This document shows, piece after piece, positions 34,791 through 46,109 of a stretch of 64,000 nucleotides of DNA. Positions within the stretch are counted from its first letter, which is position 1. Each line of letters begins with the position of its first letter. The DNA is from Leptolyngbya sp. SIOISBB. GTDB taxonomy: Bacteria; Cyanobacteriota; Cyanobacteriia; Phormidesmidales; Phormidesmidaceae. Under the pieces are notes generated by a model. That model searched no databases. It was given only the letters and a program-made list of their open reading frames with translations, and was not told the DNA's origin. The position numbers and the translations under genes were made by a program. The stretch covers positions 3,844,001 to 3,908,000 of the forward strand of contig JAAHII010000001.1 in NCBI GenBank assembly GCA_010671905.1, written 5' to 3'.

Positions 34791-36125
34791 ATGACGACCT
34801 TCCTCAAAAAAAGAAACGTCCCGACCATGTCGCTGGAATGGCTACGGAGTCCGTGGAGCATTTTTGTGAGCGTTGTTTTGGGCGTTTATATTGGTACCTC
34901 CCTCCCTCCTGTCGCGGAGGCGATCGCCCCAATTGGCACCCTATATCTGGGATTGCTCAAGATGTGTGTCTTGCCGATTTTGTTATCGGCGATTTCTAAC
35001 AGTATTGGTCGGCTCATGCAGAGCCACGATGCTAAACAATACGTGCAGCGCATCCTGATTGTGTTTCCCACCGCCATGTTGGGCATGAGTACCTTGGCAG
35101 TCGTCATCGCCATCCTCACAGGGCCGGGGCGTAATCTTTCTACTGCCACTTTAGAAAGCTTGGGTGGCTTGGTTAATCAGTCCAGCATTGATCTAGAGAT
35201 GTCGCTGACCGGGCCGATTCCGGTCGAAGAGTCGGGCACTAACATCGCATCCTTTTTAATCAACATGGTGCCAGAAAACATTTTCCTGGCTTTGAGCGAA
35301 GGTCAAACTCTCAAGGTGCTGATTTTTGCCATTGTGTTCGGCATTTCTTTAGGGTTGATTAAAGGCAGTAACACCGAGCCGCTCTTCAATATCTTAGACA
35401 GTATCTACGGCGCCTTTAACCAGGTGATTGCTTGGCTGACGTATTTGCTCCCCTTTGGCCTGTGTAGTTTGCTGGCAGTTCAGCTTTCCAAAATCGGCTT
35501 GGATGTTCTGCTGTCCATGGTGAGCTTTGTCGTAGTGACCTTAGGGATTTTTGCCGCCGTCTATGTGATGAGTACCATCATCATCAGTTGGCGGGCCCAG
35601 CGATCGCTCTTGGCTGTCCTCAAGGCCCAAAAGGACCCGACCATTCTGGCCTTGGCCACCACCAGCAGCCTGGCTTGTTTACCCGCTGCGATCGCCAGCC
35701 TGCACGAAGATTTGAATTTCGATCGCCAAACCACGGACTTAGTGACGCCACTGTCCATTACCCTTTGCCGCTTCGGCTCTATTATTTACTTCGCAGCCGC
35801 CACGGTATTTGTCATGCAGCTCTATCAAAAACCCCTAGACCTGGGCACCCTCATCATCGTGATTATCGGGTCGGTGTTTGCGGGCATGGCTACATCTGGG
35901 GTCACCGGCATCTTAACCTTGACCATGCTGGGACTGGTGCTCGATCCGCTAAAGCTCCCTTTGGATGCGGTTTTGGTTCTCTTTGTTGCGATCGACCCGA
36001 TTATCAACCCTTTTAGAACTCTCAGCATCGTGCAAACAGGCATGGCGACAACCGCAATGATTGCTGACTTGCACACCGAGCCACAGACCGCCGCCGCACC
36101 CAGTAACCACGTGATGGGTTCTTAA
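34791..36125 (+). CDS. dicarboxylate/amino acid:cation symporter (DAACS, SLC1 family)
   Basis: 444 aa from the ATG at 34791 (upstream in-frame starts at 34644 are unlikely). It has eight or more membrane segments and the two re-entrant loop regions of GltPh-type carriers: the serine-rich ATTSSLACLPAA and, in the last third, the GVTGILTLTMLG and IDPIINPFRT segments. It uses Na+ or H+ to import glutamate, aspartate or C4-dicarboxylates across the plasma membrane. It is in line with the racemase and binding-protein genes, consistent with acidic amino acid uptake. The usual NMDGT motif of TM8 is replaced by a variant, so substrate range is uncertain. Confidence 0.87.
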   Translation: MTTFLKKRNVPTMSLEWLRSPWSIFVSVVLGVYIGTSLPPVAEAIAPIGTLYLGLLKMCVLPILLSAISNSIGRLMQSHDAKQYVQRILIVFPTAMLGMSTLAVVIAILTGPGRNLSTATLESLGGLVNQSSIDLEMSLTGPIPVEESGTNIASFLINMVPENIFLALSEGQTLKVLIFAIVFGISLGLIKGSNTEPLFNILDSIYGAFNQVIAWLTYLLPFGLCSLLAVQLSKIGLDVLLSMVSFVVVTLGIFAAVYVMSTIIISWRAQRSLLAVLKAQKDPTILALATTSSLACLPAAIASLHEDLNFDRQTTDLVTPLSITLCRFGSIIYFAAATVFVMQLYQKPLDLGTLIIVIIGSVFAGMATSGVTGILTLTMLGLVLDPLKLPLDAVLVLFVAIDPIINPFRTLSIVQTGMATTAMIADLHTEPQTAAAPSNHVMGS

Positions 36126-36353
36126 ATCGTTGGCGCAGCCGATATCGTTAACGGCCCACTGTATAGATTTAGGTGCGATCGCAAGCACCAGTGCCCGGTC
36201 TCAACAGTTAGCAGACTGCATCATTGCGAAAAATGACACGGCTATTAGAGTGAAGATGCCGCCCGTACTTCATCTTTCGCAAACTAGACACCCCCCTATG
36301 ATAGGAATGTGAGCTAGGCTTACCGCTAGTGCTATCCATTCACCAATACCCTC

Positions 36354-36773
36354 ATGATCGAAAGCGGTAAAACTGTCAAAGTTCACTACACGGGCAAATT
36401 AGATGATGGGTCAGTCTTCGACTCTTCAGAAGGACGGGAGCCGCTAGAGTTTCAGGTTGGTAGCGGACAAGTCATTCCCGGCTTTGATGCCGCAATTCAG
36501 ACCATGGATGTGGGTGCTTCTCGGACCATCACAATTCCCAGTAACGAGGCCTATGGGGCAGTCCGTGAAGAAATGATTGCCTTAGTGCCCCATGAGCAGT
36601 TTCCCGAAGGACTCAATCCCGAAGTTGGTCAGACGCTACAACTCCAGTCACCTGAAGGAGCCTTACCTGTCAGAGTAACGGAAATCAAAGATGATGGTGT
36701 CGTCATTGATGGCAATCATCCCCTCGCGGGTCAAGACTTAACGTTCGACCTGACCTTGGTCGAAGCCGCTTGA
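36354..36773 (+). CDS. slyD: FKBP-type peptidyl-prolyl isomerase, SlyD-like
   Basis: A 139-aa cytosolic prolyl isomerase and chaperone. The FKBP core has VKVHYTGKLDDGSVFDSSEG at the start and then PLEFQVGSGQVIPGFDAAI, with the insert-in-flap (IF) domain visible as AYGAVREEMIALVPHEQFP. The metal-binding His-rich C-tail of E. coli SlyD is absent. It assists protein folding by cis-trans proline isomerisation. The leader upstream holds no gene. It stands alone between the symporter and an intergenic inverted-repeat element. Confidence 0.88.
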   Translation: MIESGKTVKVHYTGKLDDGSVFDSSEGREPLEFQVGSGQVIPGFDAAIQTMDVGASRTITIPSNEAYGAVREEMIALVPHEQFPEGLNPEVGQTLQLQSPEGALPVRVTEIKDDGVVIDGNHPLAGQDLTFDLTLVEAA

Positions 36774-36815
36774 GTCACATTCCGATTCGTAGAGGAGCCT
36801 TGCAGGTTGAGAATC

Positions 36816-36878
36816 AGGACTTATGCAGTTGCATCCAGTTTTCGCAGAGTGGGAATTGGGGGGGTATGCATAAGTCCT
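36816..36878. repeat. 63-bp element with perfect 12-bp inverted repeat ends
   Basis: AGGACTTATGCA (36816-36827) and TGCATAAGTCCT (36867-36878). The inner 39 bp contain seven or more G in a row. Short elements with such ends resemble MITEs derived from IS5-type elements. Confidence 0.55.
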
Positions 36879-36904
36879 CAAACATTGTCAGTCGTGAGTC
36901 AGAT

Positions 36905-37078
36905 TTACGACGCTGGTATCCACTGACAGATCAATTTGCCATCGTCAGCTACTAACCAATGTGCAACCAAAGTTTTACGGGCTTTTTGGTAATCATGATG
37001 GTCTGAGCCAAAACCGCCGGAAGCGAATGCGGTTTCGACTAAACGATGAGGCTTAATGTGAGTGAGGGTCCGTTTCAT
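36905..37078 (-). CDS. small hypothetical ORF
   Basis: A 57-aa open frame from ATG 37078 (MKRTLTHIKPHRLVETAFAS, then DHHDYQKARKTLVAHWLVAD and LICQWI). It is basic and has no signal. It starts well and has coherent codon use, but I recognise no family. It lies 26 bp beyond the 63-bp inverted-repeat element, so it might belong to a mobile sequence. Confidence 0.35.
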   Translation of the reverse strand: MKRTLTHIKPHRLVETAFASGGFGSDHHDYQKARKTLVAHWLVADDGKLICQWIPAS

Positions 37079-37296
37079 GGGGGCAAAATTCCATTCTGTG
37101 GTTCGTTGTTGATAGCAACAGCCTCGAATAGAGAGTTCTCGTTTGAGAAAATGTGTTCTTCATCACACTCTTGTTTTATGCTTTGTTAGTCAGACATAAA
37201 ATTCGTTTTTCAAAAAATAAAAGCAGGGTAATCCTAGCTTTGTTATTCACCTGAAATAGCGTCAAAAGTTGGCTGGCTGATAGCTAAAAATCGGAA

Positions 37297-37614
37297 ATGA
37301 AAATCCTATCGACGGTTGGCAATCTCTTACTGCTTTTTCCGGTGACTGCTCCAGCTTTTTGGGGATTAGTGTTGTGGAATACGTTTGTCCACCAGGAGTT
37401 ACTCATTCGTCGATTAAGCATGAATGATTATGAGCTGACAGTTTACGGCTCAATTGTTTTCTGGCTATTTTTCCTAGAAACAGCACTCTCAATTCCAGGC
37501 ATTGTTTCGGGTGTCGTGGAGCCAGAACAACGCAGAAAAATTCTACTTTTGGGTACAGCATCGATTCACGCACTACCTTTCTCGGTTTTGCTAACTCTCT
37601 TGGCTTGGCATTGA
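37297..37614 (+). CDS. small membrane protein
   Basis: A 105-aa protein with three probable membrane helices: LLLLFPVTAPAFWGLVLW at the N-terminus, IVFWLFFLETALSIPGIV in the middle and ASIHALPFSVLLTLLAW at the end. No family recognised. It begins MKILSTVGN and precedes the RarA fusion gene by 106 bp on the same strand, but no functional link is evident. The AT-rich upstream region probably holds its promoter. Confidence 0.6.
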   Translation: MKILSTVGNLLLLFPVTAPAFWGLVLWNTFVHQELLIRRLSMNDYELTVYGSIVFWLFFLETALSIPGIVSGVVEPEQRRKILLLGTASIHALPFSVLLTLLAWH

Positions 37615-37720
37615 GTTGCCAAATGACTTCGAGCAGTCATAGATCGGTTGAATCCCTGACATTGTGAGATTTTTGTGGCCAGCCCTCTTACCGTGTCAGA
37701 CATCCGTTTAGGATGGCGAT

Positions 37721-39943
37721 ATGGATTTATTTGACCACCATCGGGAAGCGCAAATCGACGCTGAGGCTCCTCTTGCGGCGCGATTACGGCCACGAACCTT
37801 GGACGAGTTCGTCGGTCAAGATGCAGTGGTGGGGCCAGGCCGATTGCTGCGGCGGGCAATACAGGCAGATCAGCTCTCGTCGCTGATTTTCTTTGGCCCA
37901 CCGGGCACGGGGAAGACCACCCTGGCACGGATTATTGCGAATACCACCAGCGCTCAATTCATCGCGCTCAATGCAGTGCTGGCAGGGGTGAAAGATATTC
38001 GGGAGGCGATCGCTCAGGCTCAAGATCTGCGCGGTCAGTTTGGCCGCCGCACCATTCTATTTGTGGATGAAGTACATCGCTTCAATAAGGCGCAACAGGA
38101 CGCGCTGCTGCCCTGGGTGGAAAGCGGCACCGTGATTCTGATTGGGGCGACGACCGAAAATCCATTTTTTGAAGTGAACAAAGCCTTGGTGAGCCGATCG
38201 CGGGTCTTTCAGCTCAAGTCGTTGGAGCGGGACGACCTGTATCGGGTTGTAGACCAGGCTTTAGCTGATCCGGTGCGGGGGTATGGCGAGCGGCATGTCC
38301 GCCTCGATGAAGCCGCACTAGATCACTTAGTGAACGTCTCAAATGGAGATGCACGGGCCCTGCTGAATGCACTAGAACTCGCGGTCGAAACCACAGAGCC
38401 TGATCAAGAGGGCATGATTCACATCTCATTGGCCGTGGCCGAAGAATCAATTCAGCAGCGGGCAGTGCTGTACGACAAAGAGGGGGATGCTCACTTTGAC
38501 ACGATTAGCGCTTTTATTAAAAGTTTGCGGGGGTCTGATCCCGATGCCGCGCTGTACTGGCTGGCGCGGATGATTTATGCCGGGGAAGATCCTCGCTATA
38601 TTTTTCGGCGGCTCGTGATTTTAGCCAGTGAAGACATCGGACTTGCTGATCCCCAAGCCGTCTCGGTGGCGATGAGCTGTGCAGAGTCCTTCGATCGCAT
38701 CGGCATGCCTGAGGGTCGCTATCCTTTAGCGCAAGCGACACTGTACCTAGCGACAGCCCCGAAGTCGAATAGCGCCATGGCGTTTTTTGATGCACTGTCA
38801 GCGGTGGAAACAGAACAGCAGCGTGATGTGCCCAATCCTCTGCGGGATCCCAACCGAGATAAAGAAGGGTTTGGTCACGGTAAGGGCTATCTCTATCCCC
38901 ATTCCTACCGCGAACATTGGGTGGCCCAGCAGTACTTACCGTCGGGGTTACAGGGCCAAGTATTTTATCAACCGTCTGACCAAGGCTATGAGCGTTCAAT
39001 TCAGCAACAGGTGGTGCGACGTCGGGAGGCCCAACTGGCAGCCATGGTAGAAGGCACCAGTACGCCAACCTCAGAAGCACTGACCGATAGTCCCGATGAT
39101 CCGGCGCGCGATCGCTGGCTGCAGCGCACCGTGAGTCAAACGGGAGAACGGTTAGGCCAGATCCGCGATCGCCTCTTTGCCAGTGTGGACATCCAACGCC
39201 ACCACACTATCTTTGACTTGAACGCCCGCAGCGGTTTGCTCACCTGGGAGGCCGTTCGCCAAGTCCCAGAAGGGGGCGTCTACAGCCGGGTGGAAACCGT
39301 TCAGGATTTCAACGCTTTGGCAGAACAGGCAGCAATGTTGCCGGAATTATCCCGTCCAGTGATTTTTCAGGCGTCGTTGTCTGAAATCGCCTCTGAACTG
39401 AAAAAGGTTGCCCATGGTGTCAAGTTCGATCGCATTGTTGGGCGCAATTTGTTCGGGACGATCTCGCCGACAGCAGATCTCATCCAGGCGATCGTGGCGG
39501 AGCTCAATACGACAGGACGATTGGCCCTGGTAGAAATGGTGCCCCGTGATAGTCAACGGCTCTGGCAACTGATCCCCGCAGAGAAATTGCCCAAAACACT
39601 CCAAAATCATTGGCGCCAAGCAGAGGAAAGCCTCTACGCGGATACCACTGATCCCCGTTTTGCGTGGACCGGTGAAACCCTCACCCAGCTATTGGAAGCC
39701 GCAGGGCTAACGGTCACTTGGTCACAAGAAGTGGTGCAGAGTGACCTGTTTGTGAGCCAAAAGTTGTGCGATCGCTGGTTTGATACCACCAATCCCCACA
39801 GCTACCGATCTCGCTTAGCCACAGCAATATCCGCTCAAGATTTAGCAACGATTGAAAAACTGTTACGGCGGCAGGTCCAAAATCAAACCGTCACTTGGCA
39901 GTCTACTTGCCTATGGCTGACAGGAGTTGTCAAAACGACCTAA
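37721..39943 (+). CDS. RarA/MgsA AAA+ ATPase fused to a methyltransferase-like domain
   Basis: A 740-aa fusion. Residues 1-430 form RarA (MgsA/WRNIP1): [20 protein letters not shown], Walker [16 protein letters not shown], Walker [14 protein letters not shown], the sensor ATTENPFF and a replication-clamp-loader-like lid. RarA acts at stalled replication forks. After a linker, residues about 480-740 resemble a methyltransferase fold ([20 protein letters not shown], then [11 protein letters not shown] and [15 protein letters not shown]), but the glycine-rich SAM loop is poor, so it may be non-catalytic. Fusions of this kind occur in cyanobacteria; the role of the C-terminal domain is unknown. 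Confidence 0.88.
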   Translation: MDLFDHHREAQIDAEAPLAARLRPRTLDEFVGQDAVVGPGRLLRRAIQADQLSSLIFFGPPGTGKTTLARIIANTTSAQFIALNAVLAGVKDIREAIAQAQDLRGQFGRRTILFVDEVHRFNKAQQDALLPWVESGTVILIGATTENPFFEVNKALVSRSRVFQLKSLERDDLYRVVDQALADPVRGYGERHVRLDEAALDHLVNVSNGDARALLNALELAVETTEPDQEGMIHISLAVAEESIQQRAVLYDKEGDAHFDTISAFIKSLRGSDPDAALYWLARMIYAGEDPRYIFRRLVILASEDIGLADPQAVSVAMSCAESFDRIGMPEGRYPLAQATLYLATAPKSNSAMAFFDALSAVETEQQRDVPNPLRDPNRDKEGFGHGKGYLYPHSYREHWVAQQYLPSGLQGQVFYQPSDQGYERSIQQQVVRRREAQLAAMVEGTSTPTSEALTDSPDDPARDRWLQRTVSQTGERLGQIRDRLFASVDIQRHHTIFDLNARSGLLTWEAVRQVPEGGVYSRVETVQDFNALAEQAAMLPELSRPVIFQASLSEIASELKKVAHGVKFDRIVGRNLFGTISPTADLIQAIVAELNTTGRLALVEMVPRDSQRLWQLIPAEKLPKTLQNHWRQAEESLYADTTDPRFAWTGETLTQLLEAAGLTVTWSQEVVQSDLFVSQKLCDRWFDTTNPHSYRSRLATAISAQDLATIEKLLRRQVQNQTVTWQSTCLWLTGVVKTT

Positions 39944-40090
39944 ATAACGATGTTTTGAGACCAATCATTCACTTGTTTATCAGCCGATCGTGATTCAGAA
40001 AAAAGACTTATCTGGATAGGCCAAGGTTCATCAAATCAAAGGCTCTCTAATTTAGCAAGATTACCTTTTAATATTTGACAGAAAAAATTG

Positions 40091-40199
40091 CTATGGCAAC
40101 ATAATGCGGAATGCGGAGGTCGGAATGCGGAATTAAAATGCTTGTCAGATAACGGTTTCACCAATCTAGAGTGACCTCATCAAACTGCGGCTTGCTATA
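40091..40199 (+). repeat. MITE-like repeat, copy 2
   Basis: Shares the segment AAAATGC-TGTCAGATAA and, ending at 40198, AAACTGCGGCTTGCTAT with 30120-30216. The left part differs (several GCGGAATGCGG-like units). The ends again form a TATGGCA / TATAGCAAG-like inverted repeat. The rest of 39944-40316 is gene-free. Confidence 0.6.
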
Positions 40200-40316
40200 T
40201 TGATGAACTCAAAATTCCTACATACATGATTTTCTAATACATACCGTTCTTCGAGAAGCTGAATGTTATCTGCCGGATATTTGATAGAAAACTGATCTTT
40301 TATTCTGTTAAAAATC

Positions 40317-41551
40317 ATGCCGATCGCGTTTTTAGGCGACAGTCTGTTGGATACGGGGAACTTAGATGCCCTTCTAGATTTCATTATTTCATTAGTCTTG
40401 ATCCCTTTCCGACACCTTTATATAGCGAGGGCAAAGCTTCTAATGGGCTGGTGCTCGGTGAAGCGATCGCGGCTCAACTCGGCATGATCCCGGCGTCCAT
40501 CGAACTGGGATTCCGGTTATTGCCAACTTTTGATATCGACCCGCTTGAGCAGAATGTGAATTACGCCGTTGCGGGCGCGGCAACGGGCACAGTTGGTGCT
40601 GCTGGCAACAATTTACAGATCTTGCCAGTCGGGTTACAAACCCAAGTTGAGATATTTTCGCTGGACTTGATCACAGCTGGAGCTTTGCTAGTAGCAGCAG
40701 ATGAGCGGCCAGACATCATTCTCAGTGCCGGCAGCAATGATGTCTTTGAAGCACTGGTCGATCAGCCAGCTTTTGCCAATATTCTTCTTAGTCCCGAGAC
40801 CGATGACGACAGTGCCCTCATGCAGAAGTTCGTTTCACAAATCGTCGGCAACATCGAGCAGGCGATCGCGCGTTTAGAAGGTCTCGTTGATGACGTGGTG
40901 ATTCTCGGCATTCCCAAGCTGGATGCTACGCCCTTTGCAATTCAGATGGATGCCCTAGTCGATGATTTACTCATAGGCGATTTTGCTGGCAAAACCCAGA
41001 CTTTTTTGACTGCTACAGCCACCGAAGTTAACGCTCAGCTGAGCAAAATATACGATGGTGACAGCTCACCGAGTACGCCCTTGCCGCTGAATATCGATCC
41101 CCTTTTGGGCGCAGACGTGACCTCAGGAACAGCAACTCTTGGGCATATATTCGCCGCTCTATCGGATGATCTACTCGCGGGTGGTGTGACAGAACAAGCA
41201 GTGGCGTTCCTTAAAGGTAGGTTGACAGATCGCCCAGAGGTTCTCTGGCCGCTGCCACCAGCACCCGACCCAGTGGCAAACGTCATGGTCATTGATGGGA
41301 TCAGTATTTTTGAGACAGGCGTTGATCGCTGGCAAACATCGCTACCAACGTCTCTGTCGCCGATTATCGACCTGTCGTATCAAGCTTACGTGACGCCGCT
41401 CGGCAGCAGTAATCCTGATGGACTGCCCGCTGGATTAGTTGTTGAGCAATTTGCATTCATTGACGGAGTTCACAGCACAGAAGCCTTCAACCTGGAACTC
41501 GCGCCGCTAATAGCAGCCCAAATTGTGGCAGAGTTCCCTGACTTTGGCTGA
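40317..41551 (+). CDS. SGNH/GDSL-family hydrolase (frameshifted as given)
   Basis: The catalytic-serine motif GDSLLDTGNL is read from ATG 40317 (MPIAFLGDSLLDTGN), but the long open frame begins only at about 40400. There SLDPFPTPLYSEGKASNGLV, then LGEAIAAQLG continue the same protein one base out of phase. A missing T in the run near 40379-40381 explains the break. Further on are AGSNDVFEAL (block III Asn), ILGIPKLDATP and the C-terminal FIDGVHSTEAFN with the catalytic Asp-His pair. The joined protein is about 410 aa. It is a secreted-type esterase or lipase by family, but no signal peptide precedes GDSL, so the true start may lie further upstream. Confidence 0.75.
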
Positions 41552-41656
41552 AGATCAACCAGGTTTTACAGCGCAGGCTGGATCAACCGTTTTTTGTCGC
41601 TCAAAGAGAGCGAACCGTGCCATGCTAATAGCTGCTATAGAGTTACAACTTTTGCT

Positions 41657-43456
41657 ATGTCCCTGAAGTTTTGGCTAAATAAACCCCTGGCATTTGCCAA
41701 GGTTTGGCAAGAACGGGGATTACGTAGCGCCGTTTACGATTCCCTGAAATATGTACTGTGGACTGGCAAACGCCTCCAAGCCAAGCAACGGTACATCAAC
41801 TGGCTAACCGCTCAGCAACTTTCACCAGAAGATGTCTTAAACGTCCGCGCTGACGTCGCGACCTGGGATCAAGCGCCCACATTTTCGGTTTTAGTGCCGG
41901 TTTACAACATCAAGCCCACTCTGTTGACCCAAGCGATCGAGTCCGTGCGATCGCAGGCCTATCCTCATTGGCAGCTGATCCTGGCTGACGATTGTTCTCC
42001 CTCTCCCGAGACTCGTGCCGTTTTGGCCCAGTACGCGAAGCTCGATGAGCGCATCCACGTGATTCTCTTGCCGCAGAATGGCGGCATCTCAGCCGCCACC
42101 AATGCAGCGTTAGAGCAAGCAAACGGCGATTATATTGCCCTCTTAGATCATGACGATGAGATGACAATTGGGGCGCTCTACGAAAATGCTCAGGTCATCC
42201 GCCAACAGCCCGACATCGACATTCTCTACAGCGATGAAGACAAAATCACCCAGAAAGGTCAGTATGTCGCCCCGTTCTTCAAACCCGATTGGTCACCCGA
42301 CTATTTTCATGGATGCATGTATACCTGTCATCTGGGGGTCTATCGCACCTCTCTGGTCAGGGAAATCGGCGGTTTTCGACCCGCCTATGATGGTGCTCAA
42401 GATTGGGATTTAATGCTAAGGCTGTCGGAGAAAACCCAACGCATTCACCATATTCCCAAAATCCTCTATCACTGGCGCATCACTGAAACGTCTGTCACCT
42501 CTGGGGCCGAAGCCAAGCCCTGGGCTTATGAAGCCGCGCAACGGGCTTTGACGGATATGACCTTGCGGAGTCCCTATCCTGGCTATGTCGAAGAAACGTC
42601 AGAAATCGGTTTTTACCGCGTGCGGCGCCAGTTGGTAGAGCAACCCTTAGTCAGCATCATCATTCCCAGTGCGGGAACGCCGATGGCAGACGGTTCGCGA
42701 TCGCACCTGGAAAACTGCCTCGAAAGCGTGGTCAAAAAGTCCACCTATCCCCATATTGAACTTGTCGTTGTGGATGGCTACGACATTCCCCCTGGCACTC
42801 TGGACAAGGTTAAAGACTTTGGCGTCGAACTCATCCGGTGCGATGAACCGTTCAATTTCTCACGTCGCATTAATGCCGGAGTGGCTCATAGCCAGGGTGA
42901 CATCGTGCTATTGCTCAACGATGACATCGAAGTCATTACCCCTGACTGGATTGAGTCCATGCTAGAACTGGCCCAGCAATCCGAGATCGGGGCCGTGGGA
43001 GCTAAACTCCTCTTTCCCAATGATCTTGTCCAGCATGCTGGCGTTATCATTATCGATGGCCGTCCGGGTCATGCTTTTTACGAGCTCCAGAGTGATCACC
43101 CCGGCTACTATTGCGCAACGATGATCAATCGCAACTATCTCTGTGTGACCGGGGCCTGTTTAATGTTGCGGCGATCGGCCTTCGATGAAGTCAACGGTTT
43201 GGATGACATTTTTCCCCTCAGCTATAACGATGTCGATTTTTGCCTGAAGTTGCACCAAGCAGGCTATCGCAACGTTTATACGCCGTTTGCCCAGTTGATT
43301 CACCATGGGTCAGCCTCCCGCGATGCCGCAGTCATGCCTGAGGAGTTGGTAACTTTTCAAGATCGCTGGCAGACCTATTTAGAAGGGCTGGGGGGCGATC
43401 CTTACTACAATCCCAACCTCAACCAGGAGCATGCCAGCTTCTCGTTTGAAGGCTGA
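41657..43456 (+). CDS. tandem GT2 glycosyltransferase
   Basis: 599 aa from the ATG at 41657 (a TTG 63 bp upstream is unlikely). There are two GT-A domains. The first has FSVLVPVYNIKPTLLTQAIE, then LILADDCSPSPETRA, ALLDHDDEMTIGAL and YSDEDK. The second has VSIIIPSAGTPMADGSRSHL, LLLNDDIEVITPDWIE, then LCVTGACLMLRRSAFDEVNG and NDVDFCLKLHQAGYRN. The DDE/DxD-type metal sites are visible in both. Such proteins build O-antigen, capsule or exopolysaccharide. The last 250 residues closely resemble the second GT domain of the 1223-aa enzyme at 54737-58408, so the two may act in the same pathway. Confidence 0.88.
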   Translation: MSLKFWLNKPLAFAKVWQERGLRSAVYDSLKYVLWTGKRLQAKQRYINWLTAQQLSPEDVLNVRADVATWDQAPTFSVLVPVYNIKPTLLTQAIESVRSQAYPHWQLILADDCSPSPETRAVLAQYAKLDERIHVILLPQNGGISAATNAALEQANGDYIALLDHDDEMTIGALYENAQVIRQQPDIDILYSDEDKITQKGQYVAPFFKPDWSPDYFHGCMYTCHLGVYRTSLVREIGGFRPAYDGAQDWDLMLRLSEKTQRIHHIPKILYHWRITETSVTSGAEAKPWAYEAAQRALTDMTLRSPYPGYVEETSEIGFYRVRRQLVEQPLVSIIIPSAGTPMADGSRSHLENCLESVVKKSTYPHIELVVVDGYDIPPGTLDKVKDFGVELIRCDEPFNFSRRINAGVAHSQGDIVLLLNDDIEVITPDWIESMLELAQQSEIGAVGAKLLFPNDLVQHAGVIIIDGRPGHAFYELQSDHPGYYCATMINRNYLCVTGACLMLRRSAFDEVNGLDDIFPLSYNDVDFCLKLHQAGYRNVYTPFAQLIHHGSASRDAAVMPEELVTFQDRWQTYLEGLGGDPYYNPNLNQEHASFSFEG

Positions 43457-44958
<1,502 letters not shown>

Positions 44959-45021
44959 TCACTCGCACTTTGACCACCAGAGTTCGATGTCGAGAGATCA
45001 ACGTCTAGCTCATAGATTGAG

Positions 45022-45062
45022 GACCGTCTCAGTGACTGTAAGCAAGCTGGGACGGTTTTTTA
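45022..45062 (+). terminator. gap1 intrinsic terminator
   Basis: Arms ACCGTC (45023-45028) and GACGGT (45051-45056) with a T-tract to 45061. It separates gap1 from convergent msrA. Confidence 0.85.
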
Positions 45063-45185
45063 TTGAATATGGTGGAGGCGATCGCCTTAAGGCATACCGC
45101 CAGCAAAGCCCTAAAAACAACAAGCGCCCTGAATAAATCAGCAGCGCCTGTTTTGGAATGTTCCTGATCCAATTGCGTTTAAGCG

Positions 45186-45840
45186 TTATACGCTCAGGCC
45201 AGTCGGACATGCCACTCCGGTACCGCCAAGACCACAATAACCGCCCGGATTCTTAGCCAAGTATTGTTGGTGGTAATCCTCTGCGTAGTAAAACTCCGGA
45301 GCATCCAAGATTTCGGTGGTGATTTTGCCGTAACCCTCTTGCTTCAAGCGCTGCTGATAGACATCACGAGAAGCTTCCGCGAGTTGGCGCTGCTCATCTG
45401 AATAAGTATAGATACCGGAGCGATATTGGGTGCCGGTGTCGTTGCCCCTGACGCATGCCTTGAGTCGGGTTATGGTTTTCCCAAAAGACTTGGAGGATGC
45501 CCTCATAACTAATGACACTGGGATCATAGACCACCAGCACAACTTCGTTATGACCGGTCATACCAGAGCAAACCTCGCGATACGTCGGGTTAGGCGTATG
45601 GCCCGCCGCATACCCCACAGCCGTCGTGTAAACTCCTTCAGTCTGCCAAAATTTGCGCTCAGCCCCCCAAAAGCAACCCATGCCAAAGACAGCTGTTGCC
45701 ATGCCGTCTGGAAAAGGTGCCTTGAGCCGATTGCCGTTGACGTAGTGTTTGTCAGGTACAGGCATCGGTTCGCTGCGGCCTGGCAGCGCTTCATCAGGAC
45801 TAGGAAGTTCAAGCTTTTTGCCAAAGCCAAATAACACCAT
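45186..45840 (-). CDS. msrA: peptide methionine sulfoxide reductase MsrA (frameshifted as given)
   Basis: MsrA reduces the S-epimer of methionine sulfoxide, repairing oxidised proteins. The catalytic motif [10 protein letters not shown] is in the N-terminal piece (45840-45394), followed by [20 protein letters not shown] and [14 protein letters not shown]. The C-terminal piece (45542-45186) has [18 protein letters not shown], then [20 protein letters not shown]. They join at four C (45445-45448); removing one gives [12 protein letters not shown] and a 217-aa protein. The +1 homopolymer lesion is probably a sequencing error. It is convergent with gap1 across a terminator and stands alone. Confidence 0.9.
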
Positions 45841-46109
45841 AGGTCTATCTCAAAAACGGTTTACTCGTTCTTTTTCACTATAAGACAAGCAATTTGTCAC
45901 CACCCTAAGAAATGGCTGAGAAACGGTTGTGAAAACCGTAACCGTGAGAGACACGGCTGGCCAATCATCCAGGCCCCTGAATGGTTTGAAACACAGAGAC
46001 CAAGGCAGTGTAGGCTCAACCTGAAAATTCAGGCACCCATTGCCTCACTCGAAATATCCCACAGGGCCGGAATATGCGATCAAGAGCTAAGACTGTTGCC
46101 GCGATCTCG

